In this document: piece after piece, positions 1 to 7,412 of the stretch
How the letters are laid out: the number at the start of each line of letters is the position of its first letter
Numbering within the stretch: position 1 is the stretch's first letter
Program-made: the position numbers and the translations under genes
Assembly: GCA_047605865.1 (NCBI GenBank)
Contig: JASGFC010000040.1
Span: forward strand, 1 to 8,040
Reading direction: 5' to 3'
DNA: 8,040 bases
From: JASGDC01 sp047605865
GTDB lineage: Bacteria; Actinomycetota; Actinomycetes; Actinomycetales; Micrococcaceae
Notes under the pieces: generated by a model
The model's input: only the letters and a program-made list of their open reading frames with translations
What the model was told of the DNA's origin: nothing
Databases searched by the model: none

Positions 1-704
1 CAAAAGCCAAGGAGCTAAATCTTCCAGGAATGCCAGTAGTTGCAGAATCGGCACAAATTGCCAGAGACCTTGTGTTAGCACAAGCTACGGGTGTTCACTA
101 TCATGTGTGTCATGTTTCTACGAAAGAAAGCGTCCGCTTGATACGTGATGCTAAAAAAGCAGGTATTTCTGTCACTGCAGAGGTTACACCGCATCACTTA
201 CTATTGACAGACAGCGATATTCCTGAAGATTCCGGACTATGGAAAATGAATCCGCCTTTACGTAGCAAAGCAGATCAAGAGGCATTGATAGCTGCTTTGC
301 TCGATGGCACAATTGACTGTATCGCCACGGATCATGCTCCACACACTCTTGCAGAAAAACAGCAATCGTTTATCAAGGCGCCATTTGGAATTGTGGGCGT
401 TGAGTTTGCTTTCCAGTTGTTATACACACATTATGTGAAGCCTGGAATTTTCACTCTGGAACAGTTGATATCTTGGCTTTCGCTTAACCCTGCAAAGATT
501 TTCGGATTAAATGCTGGAAATCTTGAAGAAGGCGCAGTGGCAGATATTGCAGTCTTTGACCTTGATAATGAGTACACACTTAAGGCAGCTGATCTCTTAT
601 CTAAAGGAAAAAATACACCGTTTCTTGAGGAGAAATTATGGGCAGAAACAATGTTTACGTGGGTAGCAGGAAAGCTCGTATGGCAAAAAGATGAGGTTAA
701 GTAA
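1..704 (+). CDS. pyrC: Dihydroorotase (type I), 3' part of gene
   Basis: Cytosolic zinc amidohydrolase that cyclises N-carbamoyl-L-aspartate to L-dihydroorotate, step 3 of UMP synthesis. The reading frame is already open at base 3 (residues K-A-K-E-L-N-L-P-G before the Met at 30), so the gene is cut by the window edge and that Met is internal. About 233 residues are visible out of the roughly 425 usual for the family, so the N-terminal HxH metal pair and the upstream His and Asp ligands are missing from view. By alignment from memory with Bacillus PyrC, the visible active-site residues are the metal-ligand His of HVCHVST (111-113), the substrate-binding Asn of MNPPLR (249-251), the catalytic Asp of TDHAPH (330-332) and its following His (342-344). 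The C-terminus has the usual amidohydrolase composite-domain end (G-A-V-A-D-I-A-V-F-D). The stop codon abuts the carA start. Identification is firm; only the start is unknown. Confidence 0.97.
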   Translation, partial: KAKELNLPGMPVVAESAQIARDLVLAQATGVHYHVCHVSTKESVRLIRDAKKAGISVTAEVTPHHLLLTDSDIPEDSGLWKMNPPLRSKADQEALIAALLDGTIDCIATDHAPHTLAEKQQSFIKAPFGIVGVEFAFQLLYTHYVKPGIFTLEQLISWLSLNPAKIFGLNAGNLEEGAVADIAVFDLDNEYTLKAADLLSKGKNTPFLEEKLWAETMFTWVAGKLVWQKDEVK

Positions 705-1784
705 ATGAAGCGCTTGTTGATTTTAGCAGATGGCACATGTTTTACTGGAGAAAGTTTTGGGGCATCATGCGCAACAGTTGGTGAAGTAGTCTTTACTACA
801 AGCATGACTGGCTACCAGGAAACACTCACTGACCCAAGTTTTAACGGTCAAATTATCACTTTTACCTATCCAATGGTTGGCAATTACGGCATCAACCGTG
901 ATGACAACGAATCCATTGTGCTCAGTTGTAAAGGTGTTGTTGTTAAAGAGCATGCCCGAGTAGCCAGCAATTGGCGTAGTAAAATGACCTTCTCAGAATT
1001 TCTTGAAAAGCACGATATTCCAGGAATTTCTGGTGTTGACACAAGAGCACTAACTCGAAAAATCCGCGAGCACGGAACTTTAAAAGCAGCTATTGTTGAT
1101 GCCGATAGTGATAAAGAAGAAGTACTAGCGAAGCTACAAACTATTGACTTACCCGATAATCAAGTGGCTCAAGTTTCAACAACAAAAGCATACCCAAGTC
1201 CTGGAACTGGTTATAAAGTAGCAGTTGTAGACTTTGGTTTAAAGCACAGTATCTTGCGTGAGCTTGCTAAACGCAAGTGCAATATAACTGTTTTACCTTA
1301 CACAGCTACCGCCGAGGATATCCTTGATATAGCTCCTGATGGTGTGATGCTTACTAACGGGCCAGGAAACCCTAAAAGCTTGCCAGAAGCACTTGAAATG
1401 ATTCAAGGTGTGCAAGGCCGAATTCCACTTTTTGGTATTTGCCTTGGACACCAATTATTTGCGCTCGCAAATGGTGCAGACACATACAAAATGAAGTTTG
1501 GGCATCGTGGGTTAAACCATCCGGTGCGTGACCTTGAAACTGGTAGGATTGATTTCACTTCTCAGAACCATGGCTATGCAGTAGCAGCAGAGACCATTGA
1601 TGAGTCCAAACTTATCGTTACGCATCAAGAAATAAATGATAAGTCAATTGAGGGTATCAGGCATCGGAAGGATTCAGCTTTCACTGTGCAGTATCATCCA
1701 GATGCAGCTCCAGGACCACATGATGCCGCGCATTTATTTGATCGATTTATTGACATGATGGATAACTGGAAGAAGGAACAGTAA
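705..1784 (+). CDS. carA: Carbamoyl-phosphate synthase small (glutaminase) subunit
   Basis: Also called pyrAA. It hydrolyses glutamine and channels ammonia to CarB for carbamoyl phosphate synthesis. The 359 residues match the family length. The N-terminal CPSase small-chain domain covers about residues 1-130 (TGYQE 35-39, MVGNYG 57-62), and a class I glutamine amidotransferase domain covers about 171-355. The nucleophile is Cys246 in GICLGHQ, and the triad His is His331 in QYHPDA. The third triad position, normally Glu (HPE), is Asp333, a conservative change described in the findings. TNGPGNP (217-223) is the typical GATase motif. The ATG directly follows the pyrC stop codon. It has a GAGG Shine-Dalgarno at 693-696, 8 bases upstream, so translation is probably coupled to pyrC. 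The location inside the pyr cluster argues for the pyrimidine enzyme rather than an arginine-specific paralogue. Confidence 0.97.
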   Translation: MKRLLILADGTCFTGESFGASCATVGEVVFTTSMTGYQETLTDPSFNGQIITFTYPMVGNYGINRDDNESIVLSCKGVVVKEHARVASNWRSKMTFSEFLEKHDIPGISGVDTRALTRKIREHGTLKAAIVDADSDKEEVLAKLQTIDLPDNQVAQVSTTKAYPSPGTGYKVAVVDFGLKHSILRELAKRKCNITVLPYTATAEDILDIAPDGVMLTNGPGNPKSLPEALEMIQGVQGRIPLFGICLGHQLFALANGADTYKMKFGHRGLNHPVRDLETGRIDFTSQNHGYAVAAETIDESKLIVTHQEINDKSIEGIRHRKDSAFTVQYHPDAAPGPHDAAHLFDRFIDMMDNWKKEQ

Positions 1785-4700
1785 ATGCCAAAGCGCGTAG
1801 ATCTTAAAAAAATTATGGTTATTGGTTCTGGGCCTATTGTTATCGGTCAAGCTGCAGAGTTTGATTATGCTGGAACCCAAGCGTGTCTTTCCCTGAAGGA
1901 AGAAGGCTACGAGGTAGTTTTAGTTAATTCTAATCCTGCTACCATCATGACGGATAAAGAAATTGCTGACAAGGTCTATATTGAGCCTATTACTTTTGAG
2001 TTTGTATCACAGATTTTACGTAAGGAAAGACCAGATGCTTTGTTGCCAACTCTTGGTGGACAAACTGGACTCAACATGGCAATGGAATTAGCAAAATCTG
2101 GGATTTTAGCTGAACTTGATATTGAGTTATTAGGTACTAAATTAGATGCTATTGATCAGGCTGAAGATCGTGATTTATTTAAGAAGTTGATGGAGGAGCT
2201 AGGGCAGCCAGTTCCAGAGTCTGAGATTGTTAATACGGTTGCTCAAGCAGTAACTTTTGCACAAGAGATTGGTTACCCGATTATCGTGCGCCCTGCCTTT
2301 ACCCTTGGTGGTTCTGGTGGTGGAATTTGTGCTGATGAAGCTGAACTACGCAATATTGTTGATAATGGCCTCAAACAATCGCCTGTCAATCAATGTTTGA
2401 TTGAAAAAAGTATTGCAGGTTTCAAAGAAATTGAATACGAAGTTATGCGAGATGCTGCAGATAATGCCATCGTGGTCTGTAATATGGAAAATTTTGATCC
2501 TGTTGGTGTGCACACAGGAGATTCTATTGTTTTTGCGCCGAGCCAAACCTTAAGTGATTACGAGTATCAAATGCTACGTGATGCGTCTTTAACAATTATT
2601 CGTGCTTTGAAAATTGAAGGTGGCTGTAATGTGCAGTTAGCTTTAGATCCAGACAGTTTCAATTACTATGTCATTGAAGTTAATCCACGTGTTTCTAGAT
2701 CTTCAGCGTTAGCCAGCAAAGCAACAGGGTATCCCATTGCTAAACTGGCAGCAAAAATTGCAGTTGGTTTAACTTTGGATGAAGTAAAAAACCCGGTAAC
2801 GGAAAGTACCTACGCACTTTTTGAGCCAGCTTTAGACTATGTGGTAGCAAAGATTCCACGGTGGCCTTTCGATAAATTTGAAGCAGGTGAACGGCTCCTT
2901 GGTACGCAAATGAAAGCCACCGGTGAGGTTATGGCAATCGGACGCAATATTGAGCAGTCTTTACTTAAAGCAGTGCGTTCCTTAGAGATTGGTGCAGATC
3001 ACCTTGAGCTTCCAGAACTAGCTACAGTGAGTGAAGACGATTTACTTGAAAAAGTTGTTAAACCACAAGATGATCGGCTCTTTTATGTAGCTGAAGCAAT
3101 TCGCAGAGGGTATTCAATTACAGAACTTTCTGATTACACTAAAATTGACGTATTTTTCTTGGATAAAATTTTACATATCATTGAAATTGAGCAAGAATTA
3201 GCTGCAAACCCTCACGATATAACGGTGTTAGAAAATGCTAAACAAAACGGTTTTGGAGACACTAAAATCGCAGAGCTCTGGCAGCAATCTTCTGGTGAAA
3301 TTCGCCAGTTACGTCAAGAGAACGATATTGTCCCTGTTTATAAAATGGTTGATACGTGTGCTGCTGAGTTTGCTTCTAAAACTCCTTACTTTTACAGTAC
3401 GTATGAATCTGAAAATGAAAGTATACAAAATGAGAAACCTGCAATTTTAGTGCTAGGTTCTGGGCCAATCAGAATTGGGCAAGGTGTAGAGTTTGATTAT
3501 GCTACTGTTCATTCAGTCAAAGCTATTCAAGCAGCTGGTTATCAGGCAATTATTATGAATAGTAACCCTGAAACTGTTTCTACAGATTTTTCTATCTCTG
3601 ACAAACTTTATTTTGAACCACTGACTCTTGAAGATGTTCTCAATGTTATTGATGTAGAGCAGCCTGTCGGTGTTATCGTGCAATTTGGTGGACAGACAGC
3701 CATTAACCTAGCTAAGCCTCTGAGTGATGCTGGTGTGCGAATTCTAGGTACTAGTATTGTTGATTTAGACAGAGCTGAAGATAGAGATTTATTTGAACAA
3801 GCTTTGCAGGAATTAGACGTGCCACAACCACCTGGTGCTACAGCAACAAATGAAAGTGAAGCTGTGGCTATTGCCCAAAAATTAGGTTATCCAGTCCTAG
3901 TGCGACCAAGTTACGTTTTGGGCGGTAGAGCCATGGAAATCGTATCTCATGAAAATGATCTTGTGGGTTATATGCGCAGTGCCGTCAAAGCTTCACCTGA
4001 GCACCCAGTACTAGTTGATAGCTATTTAGTGGGTAAAGAATGTGAAGTTGATGCAATCTGTGATGGTGAAACTGTGCTCATTCCTGGAATTATGGAGCAC
4101 ATTGAGCGTGCTGGTGTGCACTCTGGTGATTCAATGGCAGTGTACCCACCTCAGGGTTTATCGCCTGAAATTATTGACACGATTGTAGATTATACGAAAC
4201 GTTTAGCCCTTGGTTTGAATTGTATTGGATTGATGAATGTCCAGTTCGTGGTTCATGATTCACAAGTGTATGTGATTGAAGTTAACCCGCGAGCTAGCCG
4301 CACAGTACCATTCTTAAGTAAAGTTACTGGCATCCCAATGGCTCAATTAGCGACTCGAGCTATCCTTGGTGAAAAATTAACAGATATGGGGTACCAAGAT
4401 GGATTGTACCCGGCAGCAAGTCAAGTACATCTTAAGGCTCCAGCTTTTTCTTTCAGTAAACTACAAAAAGTTGATACCAATCTTGGTCCAGAGATGAAAT
4501 CAACAGGTGAAGTAATGGGTTCAGCTGAAAATGTTGAGAAGGCTCTTTACAAAGCTTTTGAAGCTTCTGGGATGCATATTCCAGAACACGGTACAATTCT
4601 ATTTTCTATTGCTGATGAAACAAAAACTGAAGCATTAGAATTGGCGCAACGTTTTGAAAAAATTGGTTTTAATATCTTAGCAACTAGTGGTACCGCTGAT

Positions 4701-4970
4701 TACTTTACTCGTGCTGGAATTAGCGTCAAAACAATCGCTAAAATTAGAGAAAAAGATAGCCAGAATACTATTATTGATGCTTTACGAGAAGGCGAAATTC
4801 AAGCAGTTATCAATACTGTTGATAAAAACCGTAAAGATACCTCTGAAGATGGGTTTGTCATTAGACGCTCCGCTGTTGAACAAGGGGTGCCACTGTTTAC
4901 CTCACTCGATACAGCAGAAGCTATCTTAAGAGTATTAGAGTCTCGCTCTTTTGCTGTGCAGGCTATTTAA
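1785..4970 (+). CDS. carB: Carbamoyl-phosphate synthase large subunit
   Basis: Also called pyrAB. It makes carbamoyl phosphate from bicarbonate, ammonia supplied by CarA and two ATP. The 1061 residues are the length usual for lactic acid bacteria. The carboxyphosphate ATP-grasp half spans about 1-400 (GSGPIVIGQAAEFDYAG 14-30, VRPAFTLGGSGGG 168-180, IEVNPRVSRSSA 297-308). An oligomerisation domain follows at about 400-550, then the carbamoyl-phosphate ATP-grasp half at about 551-930 (GSGPIRIGQGVEFDY 558-572, VRPSYVLGGRAM 707-717, IEVNPRASRTVPF 831-843). A C-terminal MGS-like allosteric domain covers about 931-1061. TSGT (967-970) matches the E. coli effector-site threonines Thr974/Thr977, and NT at 1010-1011 lies in the same pocket. 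In Bacillus this enzyme is inhibited by UMP and activated by PRPP; the same is inferred here. The ATG abuts the carA stop, with AAGGA at 1773-1777. The gene is intact, with no frameshift. Confidence 0.98.
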   Translation: MPKRVDLKKIMVIGSGPIVIGQAAEFDYAGTQACLSLKEEGYEVVLVNSNPATIMTDKEIADKVYIEPITFEFVSQILRKERPDALLPTLGGQTGLNMAMELAKSGILAELDIELLGTKLDAIDQAEDRDLFKKLMEELGQPVPESEIVNTVAQAVTFAQEIGYPIIVRPAFTLGGSGGGICADEAELRNIVDNGLKQSPVNQCLIEKSIAGFKEIEYEVMRDAADNAIVVCNMENFDPVGVHTGDSIVFAPSQTLSDYEYQMLRDASLTIIRALKIEGGCNVQLALDPDSFNYYVIEVNPRVSRSSALASKATGYPIAKLAAKIAVGLTLDEVKNPVTESTYALFEPALDYVVAKIPRWPFDKFEAGERLLGTQMKATGEVMAIGRNIEQSLLKAVRSLEIGADHLELPELATVSEDDLLEKVVKPQDDRLFYVAEAIRRGYSITELSDYTKIDVFFLDKILHIIEIEQELAANPHDITVLENAKQNGFGDTKIAELWQQSSGEIRQLRQENDIVPVYKMVDTCAAEFASKTPYFYSTYESENESIQNEKPAILVLGSGPIRIGQGVEFDYATVHSVKAIQAAGYQAIIMNSNPETVSTDFSISDKLYFEPLTLEDVLNVIDVEQPVGVIVQFGGQTAINLAKPLSDAGVRILGTSIVDLDRAEDRDLFEQALQELDVPQPPGATATNESEAVAIAQKLGYPVLVRPSYVLGGRAMEIVSHENDLVGYMRSAVKASPEHPVLVDSYLVGKECEVDAICDGETVLIPGIMEHIERAGVHSGDSMAVYPPQGLSPEIIDTIVDYTKRLALGLNCIGLMNVQFVVHDSQVYVIEVNPRASRTVPFLSKVTGIPMAQLATRAILGEKLTDMGYQDGLYPAASQVHLKAPAFSFSKLQKVDTNLGPEMKSTGEVMGSAENVEKALYKAFEASGMHIPEHGTILFSIADETKTEALELAQRFEKIGFNILATSGTADYFTRAGISVKTIAKIREKDSQNTIIDALREGEIQAVINTVDKNRKDTSEDGFVIRRSAVEQGVPLFTSLDTAEAILRVLESRSFAVQAI

Positions 4971-4978
4971 GGTAGGTG
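4969..4978 (+). promoter_or_regulatory. Extended ribosome binding site for pyrK
   Basis: The bases TAAGGTAGGTG, from the carB stop codon to 4978, match the full Shine-Dalgarno consensus TAAGGAGGTG apart from one extra base. The AGGTG core (4974-4978) ends 6 bases before the TTG at 4985, which is good spacing. The in-frame ATG at 5000 would be 21 bases away and has only AAGAAG, about 3 bases upstream. This site therefore decides in favour of the TTG start. Confidence 0.75.
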
Positions 4979-4984
4979 TAGCAG

Positions 4985-5767
4985 TTGCGACAAGAAGATA
5001 TGAAAATTGTGGCTCAACGTCAGCTTGCCCCTGATATTTTTGAAATGACAATAACTGGTGAGATGGTCCATGAAATCACAGAACCGGGGCAGTTTTTGAA
5101 TATTTTAATCCCACAAAAAGATTTAGTACTGCGCAGACCCTTGGGCATTAGTAGTGTTGATAAGGGTGCTTCAAGCTGTCAGTTTATTTATCGGGTATCA
5201 GGTGCTGGAACTAAAGTTTTAGCTTCTTTGGCAACAGGGGATACCTTGGATGTTTTAGGTCCTTTAGGGCAAGGTTTTAAGCTTGATGGGTTAACAGCAG
5301 CCAATCGCGTCTTCATTATTGGTGGCGGCATTGGCGTACCACCACTGTACGAACTTTCTCGACAATTAGTGAACTTAGGCATTGAGCCTCAACACTTTTT
5401 TGGGTTTACATCTAAGGCAGTGAAATACTATGAAAATGAATTCGCCGCTCTAGGTGAGGTAAAAATTGCAACTGATGATGGTAGCTACGGTTTTAAGGGC
5501 AATGTTGGTCAGCTGGTAGCTTTAGAGCCGGATAGTCCAACTGCTGTTTTTGCTTGTGGCAACGAGGGGTTACTGCGAGCAGTTGAGACTCAGTTTCTGG
5601 GTAAAGTGCCAAATGTTCAGCTTTCTTTAGAAGCTCGCATGGCCTGTGGTATTGGAACGTGTTATGCCTGCGTTTGTCATCTTTCAGATGATCCTACTGG
5701 GGTAAAGAGTGTGAAAATTTGTGATGATGGTCCAGTATTTCAGGCAGGTCAGGTGGTTTTGCCATGA
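4985..5767 (+). CDS. pyrK: Dihydroorotate dehydrogenase B, electron-transfer subunit
   Basis: FAD and [2Fe-2S] subunit that takes electrons from PyrD and reduces NAD+, forming the class 1B PyrD2-PyrK2 complex in the cytosol. The 260 residues run in order as a ferredoxin-reductase-type FAD domain (about 1-102, RRPLGIS 50-56), an NAD-binding domain with GGGIGVPP (113-120) and ACGNEGLL (190-197), and a C-terminal iron-sulphur loop. Likely cluster ligands are Cys221, Cys226, Cys229 and Cys246, in CGIGTCYACVC and KICDDGP. The start is the TTG at 4985, chosen for its strong ribosome site; the ATG at 5000 would remove five residues. MRQEDMKIVAQRQLAP resembles the N-termini I recall from lactobacilli. 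Two small oddities are the Gly at position 54, where RRP-I-S-I usually has Ser, and a slightly longer loop before the last cysteine. The stop overlaps the pyrD start by 4 bases. Confidence 0.96.
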   Translation: MRQEDMKIVAQRQLAPDIFEMTITGEMVHEITEPGQFLNILIPQKDLVLRRPLGISSVDKGASSCQFIYRVSGAGTKVLASLATGDTLDVLGPLGQGFKLDGLTAANRVFIIGGGIGVPPLYELSRQLVNLGIEPQHFFGFTSKAVKYYENEFAALGEVKIATDDGSYGFKGNVGQLVALEPDSPTAVFACGNEGLLRAVETQFLGKVPNVQLSLEARMACGIGTCYACVCHLSDDPTGVKSVKICDDGPVFQAGQVVLP

Positions 5768-6690
5768 ACAAAATTGCTGTAGAGCTTCCGGGTTTATCCC
5801 TTAAAAATCCAATTATGCCCGCAAGCGGTTGTTTTGCTTTCGGTCAAGAGTACGCTGATCTTTATGATATTAGCCAACTGGGTGCGGTTATGATTAAAGC
5901 GACTACCCCAAAGCCTCGTTTTGGTAATCCTACGCCTCGAGTAGCTGAAACACCAAGTGGTATGCTCAATGCCATTGGACTGCAAAACCCAGGTTTGGAA
6001 GTAGTTTTAACTCAAATACTTCCTGATTTGCACGCACAGCATCCAAACTTGCCTATCATCGCTAACGTTGCTGGAGATACAGAGCAAGACTATGTGGAGG
6101 TTTGCCAAGAAATCAGTAAAGCACAGAATGTTAAAGCTATTGAGTTAAACGTTTCGTGCCCCAATGTTAAACATGGCGGTATGGCCTTTGGTACCGATGA
6201 AAAAGCTGTCTTTGATTTAACCTGCGCTGTTAAAGAAGCCAGTGCTGTCCCTATATACGTCAAGTTATCACCGAATGTGACTGACATAGTACCAATTGCC
6301 CAAGCCGTTGAGCGTGGTGGGGCAGATGGTTTGACCATGATTAACACCTTATTAGGTATGCGAATTGACCTAAGAACTAGGCAGCCAATTTTAGCTAATC
6401 AGACAGGTGGATTATCTGGTCCTGCTATTAAAGCTGTAGCAATACGGCTCATCAAACAGGTTTCACAAGTTTCAGATCTGCCAATTATTGGTATGGGCGG
6501 CGTTACCACAGTTGATGATGTCATTGAAATGTATCTTGCTGGAGCCAGTGCAGTAGCTGTGGGTACAGCTAATTTCACTCAGCCTTTTATTTGCCCTCAA
6601 CTCATTGAAGCTTTACCTGCTCGCCTTGAAGAACTTGGTATTGAATCTTTAACACAACTTATTCAGGAAGTTAAGGAGCAACAACTATGA
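5764..6690 (+). CDS. pyrD: Dihydroorotate dehydrogenase B, catalytic subunit (class 1B)
   Basis: FMN TIM-barrel enzyme that oxidises dihydroorotate to orotate, step 4 of the pathway; with PyrK it uses NAD+ as acceptor. The 308 residues fit the class 1B length. Visible features are PASGCFAFGQEY (19-30), the FMN/substrate Lys45 in MIKATT, NAIGLQNPG (69-77), and the catalytic base Cys132 in NVSCPN, where class 2 enzymes have Ser. Lys167 lies in VKLSPN, and the phosphate-binding loops are GMGGV (243-247) and GTANF (267-271). The lack of an N-terminal membrane segment and the adjacent pyrK both support class 1B over class 2. The ATG lies within the pyrK stop (ATGA), and AGGTGG at 5751-5756 is 7 bases upstream, so coupled translation of the two subunits is likely. 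Confidence 0.97.
   Translation: MNKIAVELPGLSLKNPIMPASGCFAFGQEYADLYDISQLGAVMIKATTPKPRFGNPTPRVAETPSGMLNAIGLQNPGLEVVLTQILPDLHAQHPNLPIIANVAGDTEQDYVEVCQEISKAQNVKAIELNVSCPNVKHGGMAFGTDEKAVFDLTCAVKEASAVPIYVKLSPNVTDIVPIAQAVERGGADGLTMINTLLGMRIDLRTRQPILANQTGGLSGPAIKAVAIRLIKQVSQVSDLPIIGMGGVTTVDDVIEMYLAGASAVAVGTANFTQPFICPQLIEALPARLEELGIESLTQLIQEVKEQQL
6673..6678 (+). promoter_or_regulatory. Ribosome binding site for pyrF
   Basis: AAGGAG inside the end of pyrD lies 8 bases before the ATG at 6687 and 11 before the next ATG at 6690. The spacing favours the first of the two consecutive Met codons as the start. Confidence 0.7.
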
Positions 6691-7412
6691 TGATATCCGA
6701 ACCAATTATTGCTCTAGATTTTTCGACGAAGTCAGAAATAGCTAATTTTCTCGCGCAGTTCCCAAGTACTGAATCGCTTTTCCTTAAGGTTGGAATGGAG
6801 ATTTTTTATCAAGAAGGCCCTGAAATTATTCAATGGTTACAAAGTTTAGGGCACGATATTTTCCTTGATTTGAAGCTTCATGATATCCCTAACACCGTAG
6901 AACGTGCCATGAGGGGGATTGCTAAACTTGGTGTAGCTCTTACCACTGTGCATGCTGCAGGTGGAGTGGAGATGATGATGGCAGCTCAACGTGGTTTGCT
7001 TTCAGGTACTCAAACTGTCCACAAAAAGCCACTGCTCATTGCTGTTACACAACTTACATCTACCAATGAAGAGCAAATGCAGCAGGAACAATTAATCCCT
7101 ACGAGCTTATTAGACAGTGTTTTACATTATGCGCAAATTACTCAAAAAGCTGGTTTAGATGGAGTAGTATGTTCTGCATTTGAGGCTGAAGCAATTCATG
7201 CTCATACTTCTGATGATTTTATCTGCTTGACGCCTAGTATTAGACCAAGGGGTGCTGACAAGGGTGATCAAAAAAGAGTAGTAACACCACAAGAGGCTCG
7301 CATCATGGGCTCAAATGCTATTGTGGTTGGGCGCCCCATTACTCAAGCAGAAAATCCTTTTCAAGCATATCAAGCAATTAAAAACGAGTGGAATGGTATA
7401 GATGACTACTAA
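6687..7412 (+). CDS. pyrF: Orotidine 5'-phosphate decarboxylase
   Basis: Decarboxylates OMP to UMP, the last step of the pathway; a cytosolic TIM-barrel dimer. The 241 residues match the bacterial group I family. The catalytic charged array is Lys34 (LKVG), then Asp61, Lys63 and Asp66 in DLKLHDIPNTV. Substrate- and phosphate-binding regions are HAAGG (89-93), TPSIRP (182-187) and VVGRPIT (213-219, with Arg216). The start is the first of two adjacent ATG codons, chosen by Shine-Dalgarno spacing; the second would shorten the protein by one residue. The start overlaps the pyrD stop by 4 bases (ATGA), and the 3' end overlaps pyrE by 11 bases. Nothing in the sequence suggests damage. Confidence 0.97.
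   Translation: MMISEPIIALDFSTKSEIANFLAQFPSTESLFLKVGMEIFYQEGPEIIQWLQSLGHDIFLDLKLHDIPNTVERAMRGIAKLGVALTTVHAAGGVEMMMAAQRGLLSGTQTVHKKPLLIAVTQLTSTNEEQMQQEQLIPTSLLDSVLHYAQITQKAGLDGVVCSAFEAEAIHAHTSDDFICLTPSIRPRGADKGDQKRVVTPQEARIMGSNAIVVGRPITQAENPFQAYQAIKNEWNGIDDY

Noticed and set aside
431..805. Antisense open frame of about 124 codons across the pyrC/carA junction
   Set aside because: It lies wholly opposite two clear genes, shows no recognisable motif, and is explained as a shadow frame.
3145..3169. Promoter-like TTGACG and TAAAAT inside carB
   Set aside because: The spacer is only 13 bases, too short for a standard sigma-A promoter, and the region is AT-rich coding sequence.
3235..3450. Second + strand open frame inside carB
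   Set aside because: The main frame encodes the well-conserved CarB linker and start of the second ATP-grasp half; the alternate frame has low-complexity, Leu/Lys-rich content typical of a shadow.
1806..4317. Internal repeat within carB (GSGPI-x-IGQ, VRP, IEVNPR motifs each occurring twice)
   Set aside because: This is the ancient duplication of the two ATP-grasp halves present in all CarB proteins, not a recent repeat or mobile element.
4687..4929. Second + strand open frame inside the CarB effector domain
   Set aside because: It overlaps a conserved domain in another frame, has no good ribosome site evident and no recognisable product.
4971..4984. Possible attenuator or terminator between carB and pyrK
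   Set aside because: The gap is 14 bases with no inverted repeat or T-run, and is fully accounted for by the ribosome binding site.
5000..5767. Alternative pyrK start at the ATG at 5000
   Set aside because: Its ribosome site is weak and too close, while the TTG at 4985 has a near-consensus Shine-Dalgarno at 6 bases; kept only as a fallback.
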